A stretch of 64,000 bases of DNA, from assembly GCF_023509525.1 (NCBI RefSeq), contig NZ_JAKNCJ010000001.1, forward strand, positions 868,001 through 932,000. Reading direction: 5' to 3'. Shown here one piece after another: positions 16,835 through 26,179 of this stretch (its first letter is position 1; every line of letters starts with the position of its first letter). A program made the translations under genes and the position numbers. This DNA comes from Brachybacterium equifaecis. GTDB lineage: Bacteria > Actinomycetota > Actinomycetes > Actinomycetales > Dermabacteraceae. A model generated the notes under the pieces. It was not told the DNA's origin. It did not search any database and saw only the letters and a list, made by a program, of their open reading frames with translations.

Positions 16835-17800
16835 TTGGCCAACCTCGTCCGACTCATCGGCAGACGCCTGATCTCGCTGCCCTTCATGGTCCTCGGCGTC
16901 ACGCTGCTCGTCTTCATCGTCATGTCGTTCTCGAAGGTGGACCAGGCGCGGCTCGCGCTCGGCGAATCCGCCTCCCCCGCGGCGCTCGAGGCGTACCGCG
17001 AGGCGAACGGGCTCAACGCCCCCCTGCCGCTGCGCTACCTCCAGTTCCTCGGCGGCATGGTGCAGGGAGATCTGGGCACCTCCTCGGGCGGGGTTCCGGT
17101 CACGCAGCTCGTGGCCGACGCGTTCCCCCGCACCCTCCAGCTCACGTTCCTGGGCCTGATCATCGCGGCCGTCGCTGCCACGATCCTCGGCGTCCTCGCC
17201 GCCCTGTACCGGGACCGCTGGGTGGACCAGGTGATCCGCGTGCTCTCCATCGCGTCCCTCGCCACCCCCTCCTTCTGGCTCGCGCTGCTGCTGATCCAGT
17301 GGCTCGGGAACGTGCCCGGCGGCTGGGGCTTCTTCCCGGCGCTCGTCGGCCGCTGGGTCGGGTTCTTCGACGATCCCGCGCGCTACGCCAACAACATCTT
17401 CCTGCCCGCTCTCGCCCTCGCAGTCCCCGTCGCGGGGTCGCTCACCCGCGTGGTGCGCACCTCGATGGTGGAGGAGCTGGACCGCGACTACGTGCGCACG
17501 GCCATCGGCGCGGGCATCCCCTACCCGGTGGTCGTCGGCCGGAACGTGCTGCGCAACGCGCTGATCAACCCGATCACCGTGCTGGGCCTGCGCGTCGGCT
17601 ACCTCATGGGCGGCGCCGTCATCATCGAGATCATCTTCAACATCCAGGCGATGGGAAAGCTCATCCTCGACGGCATCCAGCGCAACGACGTGTTCCTCGT
17701 GCAGGGCGTGACCCTGACCGTCGCGATCGCGTTCATCCTGGTCAACCTGATCGTCGACATCCTCTACGTGCTGGTCAACCCGCGGATCAGGAGCATCTGA
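16835..17800 (+). CDS. satB: ABC permease (DppB type), sialic acid importer
   Basis: 321 residues from a TTG at 16835 (AAGGAAG upstream), the only start that gives the normal N-terminus LVRLIGRRLISLPFMVLGVTLLVFIVM. Six membrane segments are present. The cytoplasmic coupling (EAA) loop reads DYVRTAIGAGIPYPVVVGRN, followed by LINPITVLGLRVGYLMGGAVIIE. It forms half of the channel with the permease domain of the next gene. The stop is followed one base later by that gene's ATG. Confidence 0.88.
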   Translation: MANLVRLIGRRLISLPFMVLGVTLLVFIVMSFSKVDQARLALGESASPAALEAYREANGLNAPLPLRYLQFLGGMVQGDLGTSSGGVPVTQLVADAFPRTLQLTFLGLIIAAVAATILGVLAALYRDRWVDQVIRVLSIASLATPSFWLALLLIQWLGNVPGGWGFFPALVGRWVGFFDDPARYANNIFLPALALAVPVAGSLTRVVRTSMVEELDRDYVRTAIGAGIPYPVVVGRNVLRNALINPITVLGLRVGYLMGGAVIIEIIFNIQAMGKLILDGIQRNDVFLVQGVTLTVAIAFILVNLIVDILYVLVNPRIRSI

Positions 17801-17801
17801 C

Positions 17802-19949
17802 ATGCGACCGAACCTCGAGCAGAAGCTCCGCCGCGCCTCCGGCGGCACCCTGGCCTCCCTGCGCGGGATGCGCTGGCCGAACCTGGTGGCGATCGCGTTC
17901 CTCGCGCTGCTGGCGATCCTCGCGATCTTCGCACCGCTCATCGCGCAGCACTCGCCGCTCACCACCGGCACCCCGCTGCAGGCGCCGAGCGCCGAGCACT
18001 GGTTCGGCACGGACCGGATCGGCCGCGACGTCTTCTCGCGCGTGGCCCACGGCGCGCGCTACTCGCTGCTGATCGGCTTCGCCGCCACGGGCCTCGCGCT
18101 CCTGGCCGCAGCGATCATCGGCTCCTTCGCAGCCACCGCCCACAAGTGGGCCTCCGAGATCGTCATGCGCCTCCTGGACGTCGTGATGGCCTTCCCCGGC
18201 ATCGCGCTCGCCGCCGTGTTCGTGGCCGTCTTCGGCACCTCGATCACCGTGCTGATCCTCGCGATCGGCTTCCTGTACGTCCCGCAGCTCGCCCGCGTGG
18301 TCCGCGCCAACGTTCTCTCCCAGTACGGCGAGGACTACGTGAGCGCCTCGAAGGTCATGGGGGCCTCGACCCCGTGGATCCTCGTCACGCACGTCGCGCG
18401 CAACTGCCTCGCCCCGATCATGGTCTTCGCGACCGTCCTCGTGGCCGACGCGATCGTGCTGGAGGCCTCGCTCTCCTTCATCAACGCCGGCGTGCAGCCG
18501 CCCGCCCCCTCGTGGGGCAACATCCTCTCCGAGGGCAAGCAGGCGCTGCTGAGCGGCGCGTGGTGGCCCACGTTCTTCCCGGGCCTGTTCATCCTCATCA
18601 CGGTGCTGGGCCTGAACATCCTGTCCGAGGGCATCACCGACGCCTTCGCGGCCCCGCGCATCAAGCACCGGGCCGACGTCGACGCCGACGAGCGCCGCGA
18701 GCAGGAGAGCGCGCAGGAGATGGCCGCGCACGGCGGGCCGGTCCCGGAGGCGGAGCCCGAGATCGCTCTCGAGCGGGCGGAGCAGGACCGCGAGGCCGCC
18801 GACGCCCGCATCGCCGCCGACGAGGCCGCCGCGCAGGCGCCGGCGAGCGCCGCGGCGGACGACGGGCTCGTCCTCGGCCTCACCGACGAGCAGACGCGAC
18901 GGACGCTGCTGCTGGAGTCCCTCGGCGCGCTGCGCACGGCCGAGTCGCGGCGCACGGACCGTCTGGTCCTGCCCGCCGAGACGCCGCTGGAGCCCCTGCT
19001 GAGCGTGCGCGATCTGCGCGTCGCCTTCCCCGGGGCGCACGGGGACGTCGACATCGTCGACGGCGTCAGCTTCGACATCCGGCCCGGCGAGACCATGGGA
19101 CTGGTGGGCGAGTCCGGCTCCGGCAAGTCGGTCACCTCGATGGCGCTCATGGGGCTCCTCCCCCGCACGGCCCGCATCTCCGGGCAGGCCCTGCTGGGCG
19201 GGCGCGACCTGCTCGGCATGTCGCAGAAGGAGCTGAACGGCGTGCGCGGCAGGGAGATCGCGATGATCTACCAGGACGCCCTGTCCTCGCTGAACCCCTC
19301 GATGCTCATCCGCTCGCAGATGGCGCAGCTGACGAAGCGCGGCGGCACCCGCAGCGCCGAGGATCTGCTGGAGCTGGTGGGCCTCGATCCCGCGCGCACG
19401 CTGAGCTCCTACCCCCACGAGCTCTCCGGCGGCCAGCGCCAGCGCGTCCTGATCGCGATGGCGCTCACCCGGGACCCTCGGATCCTCATCGCCGACGAGC
19501 CCACCACCGCGCTCGACGTCACCGTCCAGAAGCAGGTCGTGGACCTCCTGAACAGCCTGCGCGAGGAGCTCGGGTTCGCGATGCTGTTCGTCTCCCACGA
19601 CCTGGCCCTGGTCGCGCAGCTCGCGCACCGGATCACGGTCATGTACGCGGGCCAGGTCGTCGAGCAGGCGGACACCGCCCAGCTGCTGACCGATCCCCGG
19701 CACGAGTACACGCAGGGGCTGCTCGGATCGGTGCTCTCGATCGAGGCCGGTGCCGCGCGGCTCCACCAGGTCCAGGGCACCGTGCCCTCGCCGCGGGAGT
19801 TCGTCGCGGGCGATCGCTTCGCACCGCGCTCCAGCCGCCCGGGCGTCGGCCTCGATGTGAAGCCCAGCCTCCTGCAGATCCCCGGCACCACGCATCGCGT
19901 GGGCACCACCGAGGACATCCCCGAGTCCCTGATCGGAGCAGCGCGATGA
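17802..19949 (+). CDS. satC: Fused ABC permease (DppC type) and ATPase (DppD type)
   Basis: 715 residues in one frame. Residues 1-290 are a DppC-like permease with GTDRIGRDVFSRVAHGARYS and the coupling loop around YVSASKVMGASTPWILVTHV. A charged Ala/Glu-rich linker (about 290-395) leads into a complete ATPase: Walker A GLVGESGSGKS (about 433), signature LSGGQRQR (about 540), Walker B ILIADEPTTALD (about 562), switch His in VSHDLALVAQ, and the C-terminal peptide-transporter extension. Permease-ATPase fusions of this kind occur in SatABCD-like sialic acid importers. ATG at 17802; the stop overlaps the next start (ATGA). Confidence 0.88.
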   Translation: MRPNLEQKLRRASGGTLASLRGMRWPNLVAIAFLALLAILAIFAPLIAQHSPLTTGTPLQAPSAEHWFGTDRIGRDVFSRVAHGARYSLLIGFAATGLALLAAAIIGSFAATAHKWASEIVMRLLDVVMAFPGIALAAVFVAVFGTSITVLILAIGFLYVPQLARVVRANVLSQYGEDYVSASKVMGASTPWILVTHVARNCLAPIMVFATVLVADAIVLEASLSFINAGVQPPAPSWGNILSEGKQALLSGAWWPTFFPGLFILITVLGLNILSEGITDAFAAPRIKHRADVDADERREQESAQEMAAHGGPVPEAEPEIALERAEQDREAADARIAADEAAAQAPASAAADDGLVLGLTDEQTRRTLLLESLGALRTAESRRTDRLVLPAETPLEPLLSVRDLRVAFPGAHGDVDIVDGVSFDIRPGETMGLVGESGSGKSVTSMALMGLLPRTARISGQALLGGRDLLGMSQKELNGVRGREIAMIYQDALSSLNPSMLIRSQMAQLTKRGGTRSAEDLLELVGLDPARTLSSYPHELSGGQRQRVLIAMALTRDPRILIADEPTTALDVTVQKQVVDLLNSLREELGFAMLFVSHDLALVAQLAHRITVMYAGQVVEQADTAQLLTDPRHEYTQGLLGSVLSIEAGAARLHQVQGTVPSPREFVAGDRFAPRSSRPGVGLDVKPSLLQIPGTTHRVGTTEDIPESLIGAAR

Positions 19950-20755
19950 GCCATGCGAGCACCGCATCTCCCCTGGAGGAGATCCTCGACCTGCGCGACA
20001 TCACCGTCGTGCACACCCTGCGCAGCGGATCCCTGCTGAAGCCGGACACCATCCGGGCTGTCGACGGCATCTCGGTGACCGTCCGCAAGGGCGAGGTGAT
20101 CGGGATCGTCGGCGAGTCGGGCTCCGGCAAGTCGACCCTCGCGAACGTCATGCTGGGCCTGCAGAGCGTGACCTCCGGGGAGGTCCTCTACCGGGGGCGC
20201 CCCGTGGACCGCGACCGCGCGGCCCGGCGCGAGCGGGGCCGGGCGATCTCCGTGGTCTTCCAGGACCCGGCGACCGCGCTGAACCCCCGCATGGCGGTCA
20301 AGGACACGCTCATCGACCCGCTGCGCGTGCACGGCATCGGGGACGAGCGCTCCCGCCGCTCCCGCGTGCGCGAGCTGCTGCACATGGTGGGCCTGCCGGC
20401 CTCCGCCTCGGACGTGCTCCCGCGGCAGATCTCCGGCGGCCAGCGCCAGCGCGTCGCGATCGCCCGTGCTCTCGCCCTCGAGCCCGACATCATCATCGCC
20501 GACGAGCCGACCTCGGCCCTGGACGTGTCGGTCCGCGCGCAGGTCCTGAACCTGCTGATGGATCTGAAGTCCGAGCTCGGGCTCGGGCTCGTGTTCATCT
20601 CCCACGACATGAACACCGTCCGCTTCGTCTCCGACCGCCTCCTCGTGATGAACAGCGGGAAGGTCGTGGAGCAGGGCCCCTCCGCCGACATCTTCGCCGA
20701 CCCCCAGGACGACTACACCCGCACGCTGCTCGCCGCGACGCCCGCGCTGCTGTGA
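19946..20755 (+). CDS. satD: ABC importer ATPase (DppF type)
   Basis: 269 residues; ATG 19946 overlaps the preceding stop by 4 bp. Walker A GIVGESGSGKST (about 52-63), Q-loop VVFQDPATALNPRM, signature ISGGQRQRVAIARAL (about 162), Walker B IIIADEPTSALDVS (about 180) and the switch ISHDMNTV are all intact. It pairs with the ATPase half of the preceding fusion to power uptake. It lacks the long C-terminal Fe-S/OppC extension of some DppF proteins and ends shortly after DDYTRTLLAATP. Confidence 0.88.
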   Translation: MSHASTASPLEEILDLRDITVVHTLRSGSLLKPDTIRAVDGISVTVRKGEVIGIVGESGSGKSTLANVMLGLQSVTSGEVLYRGRPVDRDRAARRERGRAISVVFQDPATALNPRMAVKDTLIDPLRVHGIGDERSRRSRVRELLHMVGLPASASDVLPRQISGGQRQRVAIARALALEPDIIIADEPTSALDVSVRAQVLNLLMDLKSELGLGLVFISHDMNTVRFVSDRLLVMNSGKVVEQGPSADIFADPQDDYTRTLLAATPALL

Positions 20756-20775
20756 GCTCCAGGAAGGAACCCCCC

Positions 20776-21711
20776 ATGTCCCCCCGCACCCCCACCGCCG
20801 ACCGGCTCGCCGGCGTCGTCCCCCCGCTCGTCACCCCGCTCACCGCCGACGGAGAGCTCGATCTGCCCTCGCTCGAGCGGCTCATCGCTCACCAGATCGA
20901 CGGAGGAGTCGACGGGATCTTCGCCCTGGGCTCCTCGAGCGAGGTCGCCTACTTCGAGGACGCCATGCGCGAGCGCATCCTCGAGGCCGTCACGGGAATC
21001 GTCGCCGGCCAGGTGCCGGTCCTCGTCGGGGTCATCGACATGCAGACCCGGCGGGTGCAGGCGCACATGCGCGCGGCCGAGCGCTTCTCCCCCGCCGGCT
21101 ACGTCGCGACCGCCCCGTTCTACTCGATCACCGGCCCCGAGGAGATCGAGCGCCACTTCCGCCTGCTCGCCGAGGCCGCCTCGGCGCCCGTGTGGGCGTA
21201 CGACCTGCCGGTGTGCGTGCACACCAAGCTCGGGGCCGACATGCTCGTGCGCCTGGGATCCGACGGTTGCCTTGCGGGCGTGAAGGACTCCTCGGGCGAT
21301 GACGTCGGCTTCCGGCGCCTCGCCGCCCTGAACCGCGCGGCGGGCTCGCCGCTGAGCCTGCTCACGGGCCACGAGGTGGTCGTCGACGGCGCCTATCTCG
21401 CGGGGGCCGACGGCGTGGTGCCCGGGCTCGGGAACGTGGACCCGGCGGGCTACGCGCGGCTGCACCGCGCGGCGGTCAGCGAGGACTGGGCGGCGATGAA
21501 GGCCGAGCAGGAGCGGCTCTCCCGCCTGTTCGAGATCGTCTTCCAGCCGGTCGGGAAGGTCGGCCCGGCCGCGGGCGTCGGCGCGTTCAAGACCGCCCTG
21601 CGCGCGCTCGGCGTGATCTCCACGAACACGATGAGCGAGCCGATGTCGCCCATCGAGGGCGAGGCCGTCGAGCGGATCCGGACGCTGCTGGTGGAGACTG
21701 AGCTGCTGTGA
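20776..21711 (+). CDS. nanA: N-acetylneuraminate lyase (DHDPS/NAL family)
   Basis: 311 residues from ATG 20776 with AGGAAGGA upstream. A TIM-barrel class I aldolase: the Schiff-base lysine is residue 170 (LAGVKDSSGD), the catalytic tyrosine is residue 142 (WAYDLP), and the loop that is GSTGE/GTTGE in most relatives reads GSSSE here. The reaction is cleavage of N-acetylneuraminate into ManNAc and pyruvate. The family also includes dihydrodipicolinate synthase and other aldolases; position between the importer and nanK/nanE is what supports the lyase function. Confidence 0.8.
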   Translation: MSPRTPTADRLAGVVPPLVTPLTADGELDLPSLERLIAHQIDGGVDGIFALGSSSEVAYFEDAMRERILEAVTGIVAGQVPVLVGVIDMQTRRVQAHMRAAERFSPAGYVATAPFYSITGPEEIERHFRLLAEAASAPVWAYDLPVCVHTKLGADMLVRLGSDGCLAGVKDSSGDDVGFRRLAALNRAAGSPLSLLTGHEVVVDGAYLAGADGVVPGLGNVDPAGYARLHRAAVSEDWAAMKAEQERLSRLFEIVFQPVGKVGPAAGVGAFKTALRALGVISTNTMSEPMSPIEGEAVERIRTLLVETELL

Positions 21712-21736
21712 GGCGCCCCGGATCCGGGACCGCGCG

Positions 21737-22696
21737 ATGAGCACGCACCTCGCCCTGGACATCGGGGGGACGAAGATCAGCGCCGCCCTCGTCGAGCTCC
21801 CCGGGGACGGCGCCCCGCCCGTGGTCCGCGGTCTCACCACGGGGCCGACCCCCGCAGCCGACGGCGCGGACGCGGTGCTCGCGGCGGCGGTGCGCCTCGC
21901 GAGGAGCGCGCTGACGGCGAGCGCGGCGGAGCGGGGCGCCGCCGCTGACAGCCCCCGGCCGATCGACTCGATCGGCGTCGCCTCCGCCGGGGTGATCGAC
22001 CTCGAGCACGGCACCGTGCTCGCCGCCACCGATTCCCTGCCCGGCTGGACCGGCACGGACATCGCCGGCCGGCTCCGTGCGGACCTCGGCGCTCCCGCGC
22101 ATGTGCTCAACGACGTCCACGCGCACGGCCTCGGCGAGGCGCTCTTCGGCGCCGGCGCAGCGCACCCCTCCCTGCTGCTGCTCGCCGTGGGCACCGGGAT
22201 CGGCGGCGCGCTCGTCGAGGACGGCGAGATCCGCACCGGCGCGCGCGGGGTCGCCGGTCACGTCGGCCACATCCCCTGCCCCGGGGCCGACGGGGTGCTG
22301 TGCCCGTGCGGCCGCAGCGGCCATCTCGAGGGGTGGGCCTCGGGGCCGGGCATCTTCGCGCGCTACCGGCGCGAGGGCGGCAGCGCCCTCAGCACCGCCG
22401 AGATCGCGCAGCAGGCCGAGCACGGCAGCGCCCTCGCGCGCACCGTGCTGGAGGACGCGGGCCTCGCGACGGGCCGCGCCCTCGGCGGGCTCCTCAACGT
22501 GCTGGATCCCGCGGTCGTGGCCGTCACCGGCGGGGTCAGCGGCGCCGGATCGCTGTGGTGGGACGCGCTGCTGGACGGCGTCGGCCGCGATGCGATGGAT
22601 GCCGTCGCCGCCACGCCCGTGGTCCTCGCCCAGGCGGGCACCTCGGCGGCGCTGCTCGGCGCCGCCGCCCATGCCGCGCGCCGCACGCAGGCCTGA
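21737..22696 (+). CDS. nanK: ROK-family kinase, N-acetylmannosamine kinase
   Basis: 319 residues from ATG 21737. Phosphate-binding motif LDIGGTKISAALVE at the N-terminus, catalytic Asp in VLNDVHAHGLGEALFG (about 127), GTGIGGA, and the ROK zinc motif GHVGHIPCP followed by CPCGRSGHLE (about 174-197). Presence of the zinc site and no HTH domain indicates a kinase rather than a repressor. It would phosphorylate ManNAc to ManNAc-6-P with ATP, between the lyase and the epimerase. The stop codon lies inside a 13-bp tandem duplication. Confidence 0.85.
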   Translation: MSTHLALDIGGTKISAALVELPGDGAPPVVRGLTTGPTPAADGADAVLAAAVRLARSALTASAAERGAAADSPRPIDSIGVASAGVIDLEHGTVLAATDSLPGWTGTDIAGRLRADLGAPAHVLNDVHAHGLGEALFGAGAAHPSLLLLAVGTGIGGALVEDGEIRTGARGVAGHVGHIPCPGADGVLCPCGRSGHLEGWASGPGIFARYRREGGSALSTAEIAQQAEHGSALARTVLEDAGLATGRALGGLLNVLDPAVVAVTGGVSGAGSLWWDALLDGVGRDAMDAVAATPVVLAQAGTSAALLGAAAHAARRTQA

Positions 22697-22712
22697 TCAG
22701 CAGGCCTGATCA
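22687..22712. repeat. 13-bp tandem duplication spanning the nanK stop
   Basis: GCAGGCCTGATCA occurs twice head to tail (22687-22699 and 22700-22712). The first copy contains the nanK stop codon, so the duplication does not change the protein. Confidence 0.85.
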
Positions 22713-22771
22713 TCCGCCGCCCGCGTCGCGTCCTGCAATCCTGAACGCCCCGCTCTTCGAGGAGAAGCCCC

Positions 22772-23461
22772 ATGCCCGCACTGCATCCCGCCATCCGCGC
22801 CCTCGAGGGCACGCTGATCGTCTCCTGCCAGGCCTACCCCGGCGAACCCATGCGCGATCCGCGCACCATGGCGCAGGTCGCCGCCGCGGTCGAGGAGGGC
22901 GGGGCGTCGGCCGTGCGCGCCCAGGGCCTCGAGGACATCGCCCAGGTGAAGACCGCCGTCACGGTCCCCGTGATCGGGATCTGGAAGGACGGCAGCGAGG
23001 GCGTGTTCATCACGCCCACCCTCGCGCACTGCCGCGCGGTGATCGAGGCCGGCGCCGACATCCTCGCGCTCGACGGCACCCTGCGGGAGCGGCCCGACGG
23101 CCTCACCTTCGCCGAGACCCTGCGCCGCATCCGCGATCTCACGGACATCCCCGTGATGGCCGACTGCGACAGCGAGGAGTCCGCCCTGGCCGCCGCCGAG
23201 GCGGGGGCCGACATCATCGGCACCACTCTCGCCGGCTACACCGGGGCTCGACCGAGCACGGAGGGGCCCGACCTCGAGCTCCTCTCCTCCCTCGTCGCGC
23301 AGCTGCCGGGGCGCGCCGTGGTCGCCGAGGGGCGCGTCCACACCACCGCCCAGGCGGCCGCGTGCCGCGAGGCGGGGGCGTTCGCCGTCGTCGTCGGCAC
23401 GGCGATCACCCATCCGACCTCGATCACCCGCTGGTTCGGCGCTGCCGTGCAAGGCGCGTGA
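22772..23461 (+). CDS. nanE: N-acylmannosamine-6-phosphate 2-epimerase
   Basis: 229 residues from ATG 22772 (GGAG 8 nt upstream), the usual NanE length. Recognisable parts: LIVSCQAYPGEPMRDP, GGASAVRAQG, IGIWKDG (the catalytic-lysine segment), ILALDGTLRERPDG, VMADCDSEESALAA, GTTLAGYTG, and VVAEGRVHT with the catalytic Glu. It converts ManNAc-6-P to GlcNAc-6-P in the cytosol, feeding amino-sugar catabolism. The deacetylase and deaminase (nagA, nagB) that finish the pathway are not in this window. Last gene of the cluster; the following 65 bp hold only a weak GC stem. Confidence 0.9.
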   Translation: MPALHPAIRALEGTLIVSCQAYPGEPMRDPRTMAQVAAAVEEGGASAVRAQGLEDIAQVKTAVTVPVIGIWKDGSEGVFITPTLAHCRAVIEAGADILALDGTLRERPDGLTFAETLRRIRDLTDIPVMADCDSEESALAAAEAGADIIGTTLAGYTGARPSTEGPDLELLSSLVAQLPGRAVVAEGRVHTTAQAAACREAGAFAVVVGTAITHPTSITRWFGAAVQGA

Positions 23462-23526
23462 GACCCCTGCCCCACCCGCCTGGTCGGGAGCGCCGGCCAG
23501 GCACGCCACCTACTACCCTGGACCCC

Positions 23527-25287
23527 ATGGCAGCCCCCGAGACCGCGCTCACCGAGCGCTTCCAGACCGCATTCGCCTCCGCCTTCGGCGAGGAGCACCG
23601 CGACGCGAATCCGATCATCCGCCCCTCGCAGTTCGCCGACTTCCAGTGCAACGCCGCCATGGGGCTCGCCAAGCGACTGGGCATGAAGCCCCGCGACATC
23701 GCCCAGAAGATCGTGGATGCCGTCGACCTCGAGGGCATCGCGGAGCCGCTGGAGATCGCCGGGCCGGGCTTCCTGAACATCCGCCTGCGCACCGACTGGA
23801 TTGCCGCGCAGGCCGCCGCTCTGACCGGCAGCGATCTCGGGGTCCCCGCCGCGCAGTCCCCGCAGACGGTCGTGCTGGACTACTCCGCGCCGAACGTCGC
23901 CAAGGAGATGCACGTCGGCCACCTGCGCACGACGGTCGTCGGCGACGCCCTCGCGCGCACCCTGGAGAAGCTCGGGCACACGGTCGTGCGCCAGAACCAC
24001 CTCGGCGACTGGGGCACCCCCTTCGGCATGCTCATCGAGCACCTCCTGGAGGTCGGTGAGGACAGCGCCGAGGCGGAGCTCCTCGCGACAGATCCGAACA
24101 CCTTCTACCAGGCCGCGCGCGCGAAGTTCGACGCCGCCGAGACCGAGGGTCCGTCGGCCGACGGAAGCGACTTCGCGACCCGCGCGCGGCGCCGCGTCGC
24201 GACCCTCCAGGGCGGGGATGCCGAGTCCCTGCGGATCTGGGAGCACCTGGTGGGGCTGTCCAAGGGCTACTTCCACCGCATCTACGACATGCTCGACGTC
24301 ACCCTGCGCGACGAGCACCTCGCGGGCGAGTCGACCTACAACGACGAGCTCGCGCAGACCTGCGCGGACCTCGAGGCCGCCGGCATCGCGCGGATGTCCG
24401 ACGGCGCGCTATGCGTCTTCCCCGCGGGGTTCATCGGCCGCGACGAGCAGCCGCTGCCGCTGATCATCCGCAAGTCCGACGGCGGCTACGGCTACGCGAC
24501 CACCGACCTCACCGCGATCCGCCATCGCGTGCGCGATCTGCACGCCGACCGCATCGCCTACGTCGTCGGCACCGCGCAGGAGCTCCACTTCCAGATGGTC
24601 TTCTCGATCGCGCGCGAGGCCGGCTGGCTGCCGGAGAGCGTCGAGGCCACGCACGTGAAGATCGGCTCGGTGCTCGGCGAGGACGGCAAGATCCTGCGCA
24701 CCCGCTCGGGCTCCTCGCTGCGCCTGATGGCGCTGCTGGAGGAGGCCGTGGCGAAGGCCCGCACCGTGATCGACGAGCTGCGCCCCGACCTCTCCGAGGA
24801 CGAGCGCGCCTCGATCGCCCACGACATCGGCATCGGCGGGGTGAAGTACGCGGATCTGTCCACCGCGCACGACTCCGACTACGTGTTCGATCTCGACCGC
24901 ATGCTCGCGCTGACCGGCAACACCGCCCCGTACCTGCAGTACGCCGTGGCGCGCATCCGCTCGATCTCGCGCCGCGCAGCAGCGCAGGGCATCGCGCCGG
25001 CGAGCGCGCCGCTGGTCGAGAACGCCGCCGAGCGCGCGCTCGCGCTGGAGCTGCTGCAGTTCGGCCCGACTCTCGTGCAGGCGGGGCTGCAATACGAGCC
25101 GCACCGCCTGTGCGCGTACCTGTTCTCGCTGGCCCAGGCGTTCACCGGCTTCTACGAGGCCTCCCCCATCCTCAAGGAGACGGACCCCGAAGTGCGCGCC
25201 GGCAGGCTCGCCCTCGCCCAGCTCACCGAGCAGGTGCTCGTCGAGGGTCTCGCCGCGCTCGGGGTGAACGCGCCGCAGCAGATGTGA
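23527..25287 (+). CDS. argS: Arginyl-tRNA synthetase
   Basis: 586 residues, class I. The additional N-terminal domain (1-100, typical of ArgRS, binds the tRNA D-loop) precedes PNVAKEMHVGHLRTTVVGDA, which holds the HIGH motif (129-132). QNHLGDWGTPFGMLIEHL, AYVVGTAQELHFQMVFSIA and the region corresponding to KMSKS (EDGKILRTRSG, not canonical, as usual in ArgRS) follow, then the helical anticodon domain with YLQYAVARIRSI. It charges tRNA-Arg with arginine. ATG 23527 lies 7 nt behind TACCCT, so the mRNA is probably leaderless. Confidence 0.95.
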   Translation: MAAPETALTERFQTAFASAFGEEHRDANPIIRPSQFADFQCNAAMGLAKRLGMKPRDIAQKIVDAVDLEGIAEPLEIAGPGFLNIRLRTDWIAAQAAALTGSDLGVPAAQSPQTVVLDYSAPNVAKEMHVGHLRTTVVGDALARTLEKLGHTVVRQNHLGDWGTPFGMLIEHLLEVGEDSAEAELLATDPNTFYQAARAKFDAAETEGPSADGSDFATRARRRVATLQGGDAESLRIWEHLVGLSKGYFHRIYDMLDVTLRDEHLAGESTYNDELAQTCADLEAAGIARMSDGALCVFPAGFIGRDEQPLPLIIRKSDGGYGYATTDLTAIRHRVRDLHADRIAYVVGTAQELHFQMVFSIAREAGWLPESVEATHVKIGSVLGEDGKILRTRSGSSLRLMALLEEAVAKARTVIDELRPDLSEDERASIAHDIGIGGVKYADLSTAHDSDYVFDLDRMLALTGNTAPYLQYAVARIRSISRRAAAQGIAPASAPLVENAAERALALELLQFGPTLVQAGLQYEPHRLCAYLFSLAQAFTGFYEASPILKETDPEVRAGRLALAQLTEQVLVEGLAALGVNAPQQM

Positions 25288-25382
25288 GCGTGACCCGATC
25301 GTGTCCTTCCGTGACCGAACCGTGTCCCAGGAAAGGCACAGGATCCCTGGTCAGGGGCGCCATCGCCTTCTAGCCTGAGGGG

Positions 25383-26114
25383 GTGGAGCGGAGCCGGGCA
25401 GCGCATCGAGGAGCATGGCTCCTCTATGCCCTCGTGGCGCTCGCCCATCTCGGCTCGATGCTGGTCGACGCGCCCCTGCTGCAGCAGGTCACGCAGTCCC
25501 TCACGCTGCCGCTGCTGCTGGCGGCGGTGATCGCCGCCGTGCCTCTCGCCACCCGCACCGCGCGCCTGCTGGTCGCGGCTCTCGCGCTGTGCGCGCTGGG
25601 GGATCTGCTGCCCGTCTTCACCCCGTGGCCGAGGCCCGCCGCGACCACCCTGTTCCTGCTGGCGCTGCTGGTCTACGCGTGCGCGCTGGCACCCCTGTGG
25701 TCGCGAGGCCCTGACGGTCTGCGGCTGCTGCTGGCGATCCCCTACGGCGCGGTCGTGGTGGGACTGCTGATCGCGTGCCTCGACGGCGCCGGCGGCCTGC
25801 TGCCGCTGCTGATGGCCTATGCGCTCGCGCTCGCGCTGGTCGCGTTCCTCGCGGCGGGGGTCAACCCGCTCACGTGGGTGGGCGGCACGCTGCTGCTCTT
25901 CTCCAGCTCGGTGCTGGGGATGGCGTGGTTCCTGCCGGGGGCATGGCTGCCGCTCGCGGACATCTGGGTGATGCTGAGCTACTTCCTGGGCGAGGCGCTC
26001 ATGGTCGCAGGCCTGCTGCGCACGATCCCACGGCGCCGCTGGGACGCGCCCGCGTCGGACTCCGCCGGCGCGCGCCTGATCATCACCGACTCGCAGGAGC
26101 TCATCGGGCTCTGA
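25383..26114 (+). CDS. Lysoplasmalogenase (YhhN/TMEM86 family)
   Basis: 243 residues from GTG 25383, 6 nt behind TAGCCT (leaderless type). An almost entirely hydrophobic protein with about eight membrane segments; family hallmarks are LTLPLLLAAVIAAVP near the N-terminus (usually KPL.MPLL), ALCALGDLLPVF and the C-terminal SYFLGEALMVAGLLR. TMEM86B/YhhN proteins hydrolyse the vinyl-ether bond of lysoplasmenyl lipids; in bacteria the physiological substrate is uncertain. It is monocistronic. Confidence 0.75.
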   Translation: MERSRAAHRGAWLLYALVALAHLGSMLVDAPLLQQVTQSLTLPLLLAAVIAAVPLATRTARLLVAALALCALGDLLPVFTPWPRPAATTLFLLALLVYACALAPLWSRGPDGLRLLLAIPYGAVVVGLLIACLDGAGGLLPLLMAYALALALVAFLAAGVNPLTWVGGTLLLFSSSVLGMAWFLPGAWLPLADIWVMLSYFLGEALMVAGLLRTIPRRRWDAPASDSAGARLIITDSQELIGL

Positions 26115-26179
26115 GGGGGCGGGAGGCCGAGGGCCCGGGCGGGCGCGCCGTCCAGTCCCGGGCGTTCAGTCCCAGGCGT

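Noticed and set aside
15029-18010. Open frame of about 990 codons on the minus strand across the importer genes
   Set aside because: It is antisense to the binding-protein and permease genes, which have clear motifs and ribosome sites. Long antisense frames are expected in DNA this rich in GC.
17787-19967. Open frame of about 725 codons on the minus strand
   Set aside because: Antisense shadow of the permease-ATPase fusion; composition is His/Asp/Arg/Gly-rich with no domain.
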